Shown here one piece after another: positions 60,618 through 64,000 of a stretch of DNA of 64,000 nt (position 1 is the first letter of the stretch; each line of letters opens with the position of its first letter). The notes beneath the pieces were generated by a model. That model had not been told where the DNA came from. It saw only the letters and a list, made by a program, of their open reading frames with translations, and made no database searches. Source of the stretch: Sphingomonas aurantiaca (lineage in GTDB: Bacteria; Pseudomonadota; Alphaproteobacteria; Sphingomonadales; Sphingomonadaceae); NCBI RefSeq assembly GCF_003050705.1, contig NZ_QAOG01000002.1:682001-746000 (forward strand). Direction: 5' to 3'. Both the position numbers and the translations under genes were made by a program.

Positions 60618-62573
60618 ATGACCGACCCTTGCCAGTGCGGCCCCTCGCGTCGTCATGTCCTGACCGGCGTTGGCAAGGCGGCGTTGCTCACGGGCATGCT
60701 GGCCGGGTCTGCGGGAACCTATGCCGCAGCGCCCGACGCTGCCCCGCGGATCCCGGTCGCGGCGCTCAAGCCCTTCGACCTGGCCGACGTGACGCTGGGC
60801 GAGGGGCCGTTCCTGCAGGCGGAGCGCAAGACGTCAGCCTATCTGCTCTCGCTCGAACCCGACCGGATGCTGCACAATTTTCGCGTGAATGCCGGGTTGC
60901 CGCCCAAGGCCAGCGTCTATGGCGGCTGGGAGTCGGATCCGGTCTGGGCGGACATCAACTGCCAGGGGCATACGCTCGGCCATTATCTGTCCGCCTGTGC
61001 GCTCGCCTATCGCTCGACGGGGGACCGGCGGTTCAAGGCGAGGATCGAGCATATCGCGCGCGAGCTCGCCGCGTGCCAGGCGGCGTCGGGTAGCGGGCTG
61101 GTCTGCGCGTTTCCCGACGGCGCCGCCGTGGTGGCGGCGCATCTGCGCGGCGCGCCGATCACCGGGGTTCCCTGGTACACGCTGCACAAGGTCTTTGCGG
61201 GGCTTCGCGATGCCACGCTGCTCGCGGACAGCGACACTGCGCGCGCCGTCCTGCTGCGGCTTGCCGACTGGGCGGTGGTCGCGAGCCGGCCGCTCGACGC
61301 GGCGCAGTTCGAGACGATGCTCGATACCGAGCATGGCGGCATGAACGAGGTGTTCGCGGACCTGTACGCGATGACCGGCAGCGCCGACTACGCCGTCATG
61401 GCGGAGCGGTTTTCGCACAAGGCGATCCTCGCGCCGCTGGCGCGGAGCCGCGATCATCTCGACGGGCTGCACGCCAATACGCAGGTGCCCAAGGTCATCG
61501 GCTTCCAGCGCGTGTGGGAGATCACGGGGAAGCCCGACTATCGCGACGCCGCTGCGTTCTTCTGGAGGACGGTGGCGCTGACCCGGTCGTTCGCGACCGG
61601 CGGGCATGGCGACAACGAGCATTTCTTTCCGGTCGCGGATTTTGCCAGCCACGTCTTCTCGGCAAAGGGATCCGAGACCTGCTGCCAGCACAACATGCTG
61701 AAGCTCACGCGCGCGCTGTTCCTGCACGATCCGCAGGCGCATTATGCCGATTATTACGAGCGGACGCTGTATAACGGCATTCTCGCGTCGCAGGATCCGG
61801 ATACGGGCATGGCGACCTATTTCCAGGGCGCGCGGCCCGGCTATATGAAGCTGTATCACACCCCCGAAACGGCATTCTGGTGCTGCACCGGCACGGGGAT
61901 GGAGAACCACGTCAAATATCGCGATTCGCTCTATTTCCACGACGATCGCGCGCTGTACGTCAACGCGTTCGTGCCCTCGGCCGTCCGGTGGAGGGACCGC
62001 GAAATGGTGCTGACGCAGACGACGACGTTCCCCGATGAGCCCGTGACGCGGCTGCGCTGGACGGTGAAGCGACCGACCGACGTCGTGCTCAAGCTGCGGC
62101 ATCCCGGCTGGAGCCGTGCGGCGATCGTGCTGGTCAACAGGGTCGAGGTGCTGCGGTCGACCGCGCCCGGCCGTTACCTCGATATTGCGCGCGTCTGGCG
62201 GAACGACGATGTGGTGGAACTCCGCCTGGACATGCATCCGGTCGCCGAGCGCTTGCCGGGGGCGCCCAATATCGTCGCGTTCACGGTGGGGCCGCTAGTG
62301 CTGGCGGGCGCGTTCGGGCGGGGCGGGCTGGCGCCCGGTTCGGACATCATCGTCAACGAACGCAAATATGGCGAGTATAATGCGGAGCCGTTCGCGGCGC
62401 CCAAGCTGGCGGGCGATCCGGAGACGCTGGCCGGCGCGATCCGCGCGGGCGACCGGCCGCTCGAGTTCACCATCCCCTCTGCCAGTGGCCAGCCGGTGCG
62501 GCTGATCCCGTATCACCGCATCGCGCATGACCGCTACGCGACCTATTGGGACGTCGCGCCCGCGGCGACTTGA
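60618..62573 (+). CDS. Glycoside hydrolase family 127, beta-L-arabinofuranosidase-like, exported
   Basis: 651 residues. An N-terminal twin-arginine-like leader (PSRRHVLTGVGKAALLTG) is followed by an (alpha/alpha) barrel with SVYGGWESDPVWADINCQGHTLGHYLSA and HGGMNEVFADLYAMTG. The metal/nucleophile set of the GH127 type enzyme HypBA1 is conserved: E353 and C355 in SETCCQHN, C422 and C423 in FWCCTGTG. It is predicted to release L-arabinofuranose from plant glycans such as hydroxyproline-linked arabinans. The following TonB-dependent receptor is on the same strand after 133 bp, suggesting a minimal uptake/degradation pair. It is separate from the thiamine operon by 55 bp, with its own ribosome binding site. 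Confidence 0.93.
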   Translation: MTDPCQCGPSRRHVLTGVGKAALLTGMLAGSAGTYAAAPDAAPRIPVAALKPFDLADVTLGEGPFLQAERKTSAYLLSLEPDRMLHNFRVNAGLPPKASVYGGWESDPVWADINCQGHTLGHYLSACALAYRSTGDRRFKARIEHIARELAACQAASGSGLVCAFPDGAAVVAAHLRGAPITGVPWYTLHKVFAGLRDATLLADSDTARAVLLRLADWAVVASRPLDAAQFETMLDTEHGGMNEVFADLYAMTGSADYAVMAERFSHKAILAPLARSRDHLDGLHANTQVPKVIGFQRVWEITGKPDYRDAAAFFWRTVALTRSFATGGHGDNEHFFPVADFASHVFSAKGSETCCQHNMLKLTRALFLHDPQAHYADYYERTLYNGILASQDPDTGMATYFQGARPGYMKLYHTPETAFWCCTGTGMENHVKYRDSLYFHDDRALYVNAFVPSAVRWRDREMVLTQTTTFPDEPVTRLRWTVKRPTDVVLKLRHPGWSRAAIVLVNRVEVLRSTAPGRYLDIARVWRNDDVVELRLDMHPVAERLPGAPNIVAFTVGPLVLAGAFGRGGLAPGSDIIVNERKYGEYNAEPFAAPKLAGDPETLAGAIRAGDRPLEFTIPSASGQPVRLIPYHRIAHDRYATYWDVAPAAT

Positions 62574-62604
62574 TCTCCCGCGGCGGACCGGCTGGATCAC
62601 AATA

Positions 62605-62652
62605 TTACGCTACGTAACGCGACTGTCTTGGAACGTTCGTCCAAATGACGCG
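62605..62652. promoter_or_regulatory. Two palindromic motifs before the last receptor (candidate operators)
   Basis: TTACG-CTA-CGTAA (62605-62617) and an imperfect palindrome TTGGAACGTTCGTCCAA (about 62628-62644) lie between the GH127 gene and the receptor. Both have the size of repressor half-site pairs, as used by LacI-type sugar regulators. No regulator gene is in view. Confidence 0.35.
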
Positions 62653-62706
62653 GATGAGACCTAGTGGCGCCGGGAGTGGCGGCGTTGCCACCGGGGAATA
62701 TCATCG

Positions 62707-64000
62707 ATGCATATGGGTAAAGGTCTGTTGCTGGCCTCGGTTTCGCTTGTTCTGACATCCGGCGGCATCGCCGCGCAAGCGCAGGATCGCCCCACGACGA
62801 CCCCAGCGACGTCCGCTCCCGCTCCCGGCACGACCGCGACGACCGACGAGACTGGCGAGATCGTCGTCACGGGCAGCTACGCCCGCAGCCTGCGCGCCGC
62901 GACCGAGACCAAGCGTCTCGCGGCGTACGGCGTCGACTCGATCAGCTCGACCGACATCGGAAAGTTCCCGACGCAGAACGTCGCCGAGGCGCTGCAGATG
63001 ATCCCGGGCGTGACGATCACGCGACCGCGCGGCGAGGGGCTGTATGTCAGCGTGCGCGGGCTGGGGCCGCAGTTCCAGAGCACGTTGCTCAACGGCAGCA
63101 CGGTCGCGCTGAACGACCTGATCGAGAATGGCGGCGCGAACGGCCGCCAGTTCCGGTTCGAGATGCTGCCCGCCGAGTTCACCTCGAGCATCGACGTCGT
63201 CAAGACGCCGACCGCCAACATGACCGAGGGCGCGCTGGGCGGCAATATCGACGTCAAGACGTTCCACCCGCTCGACGTCGGCAACAAGACGACGCTCAAC
63301 CTGCGCGGCACCTATACGAGCCAGACCGACAAGGTGAAGCCGAACGCGACGGTCATCACCAGCGCGACCAACGCCAGCGGCACGTTCGGCATCCTGGCGG
63401 GCGCGCAATATTGGCAGAAGGCGGTCCGCAACGATCGTTTCCTGAACTTCGGGTGGAACCTCAACAAGTTCACCGCTCCCGCCTCGGGCGGGCTCGCCGC
63501 CGGTCTCTACACGCCGACTCGCACGCGGCCGACGATCGAGACGGAGGATCGCAAGCGCATCTCGGGCATGGTGTCGGCGCAGTGGAAGCCGAACGCCGAG
63601 TTCGAGACGACGCTCGACATTCTCGCGACCCGGCTCGACGTCGCCTATGACGAGTTCGGGCTCGATATCTATCCCGACGATGCGAGCGTCGCGGGGCATC
63701 GCCCGGTGATCGTCCCCGGCAGCGTCAAGCTCGACGGCGATACGGTGGTCGCCGCGACGATCAACGACGTGCGTTTCATGGCGTCGCGCGAATACAGCCT
63801 CAACCGCCACGACCTGCTCAACATCGGGCTGCGGCAGACCTGGGATTCGGATGCCTGGCATGCGTCGGGCGCGGTGAACTGGTCGAGCGCGCACAGCTAT
63901 CACCCGAACTACAACGAGGGCACGGTACGCAGCCGCGCGATGTTCTTCGCGCCGCTCACCTATGACGGATCGGCCGGGTACAAGACGATCCCGACCTTCA
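62707..64000 (+). CDS. TonB-dependent receptor, Xanthomonas/Caulobacter type (partial, 3' end off the window)
   Basis: 431 codons are visible and the frame is open at the right edge. A signal peptide (KGLLLASVSLVLTSGGIAAQA) is followed by the TonB box ETGEIVVTGSYARSL, then a plug with DIGKFPTQNVAEALQMIPGV and GGNIDVKTFHPLD, and the first barrel strands. The phrase FPTQNVAEALQMIPGVTITRPRGEG is typical of the large carbohydrate-linked receptor class in sphingomonads, caulobacters and xanthomonads. The ATG at 62707 has GGGGA 9 nt upstream. It lies next to GH127, so an arabinose-containing oligosaccharide is the likely cargo. The full length would be about 900 residues or more. Confidence 0.93.
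   Translation, partial: MHMGKGLLLASVSLVLTSGGIAAQAQDRPTTTPATSAPAPGTTATTDETGEIVVTGSYARSLRAATETKRLAAYGVDSISSTDIGKFPTQNVAEALQMIPGVTITRPRGEGLYVSVRGLGPQFQSTLLNGSTVALNDLIENGGANGRQFRFEMLPAEFTSSIDVVKTPTANMTEGALGGNIDVKTFHPLDVGNKTTLNLRGTYTSQTDKVKPNATVITSATNASGTFGILAGAQYWQKAVRNDRFLNFGWNLNKFTAPASGGLAAGLYTPTRTRPTIETEDRKRISGMVSAQWKPNAEFETTLDILATRLDVAYDEFGLDIYPDDASVAGHRPVIVPGSVKLDGDTVVAATINDVRFMASREYSLNRHDLLNIGLRQTWDSDAWHASGAVNWSSAHSYHPNYNEGTVRSRAMFFAPLTYDGSAGYKTIPTF

Overview
The window reads as chromosomal DNA of a sphingomonad (Alphaproteobacteria, Sphingomonas or a close relative). The evidence is the high GC, the AddAB rather than RecBCD repair genes, a DivL-type tyrosine pseudo-kinase beside tsaE, the AmgK/MurU wall-recycling pair, a GGAAC-N17-CGTT (EcfG-type) promoter, and the many TonB-dependent receptors and secreted peptidases. 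I found no rRNA, tRNA, transposase, prophage or CRISPR array. Both ends cut a gene: a PpiD-like chaperone on the left and a TonB-dependent receptor on the right.

Left part (1-20.5 kb). A divergent ppiD/tpiA pair is followed by an aminopeptidase/serine-hydrolase pair, two small membrane proteins, rimO and anmK. Next comes a minus-strand block holding a CoxE-like VWA protein, a CocE-type hydrolase, a CHAP amidase and a MoxR ATPase. After it come a DPP-IV peptidase, an MgtC-family protein and asd. Several gaps carry paired, inverted hairpin repeats that look like REPINs.

Middle (20.5-40 kb). A large YadA-like trimeric autotransporter with a roughly 400-bp internal tandem duplication follows an AT-rich leader. 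Beyond it are an alpha/beta hydrolase, an M2 metallopeptidase, a Lys/Pro/Ala-rich membrane protein, AMP nucleosidase, a peroxiredoxin, YqgE, and ahcY with a perfect 20-bp palindromic operator. Then come an SRPBCC protein, a PagL-like lipid A deacylase and a large TonB-dependent receptor.

Right part (38-64 kb). divL is followed by the tightly overlapping cluster tsaE-amgK-murU-addB-addA and then trxA. Next are argJ, a secreted TonB_C-domain protein, secA and an acid phosphatase. A TPP riboswitch then heads what looks like a complete thiamine salvage operon: TonB-dependent receptor, small-molecule kinase, and a PnuC/PnuT-type permease. The window ends with a GH127 beta-L-arabinofuranosidase and a second receptor, probably a small plant-glycan utilisation locus.

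The points most worth following are these: the TPP-riboswitch operon with its uncharacterised kinase; the DivL orthologue that has lost both the phospho-acceptor His and the N-box Asn; a set of EcfG-like promoters in front of small stress-type proteins, including two similar Lys/Pro-rich ones; the multi-family REPIN population sharing a CGAARG loop; and the SahR-like operator at ahcY.
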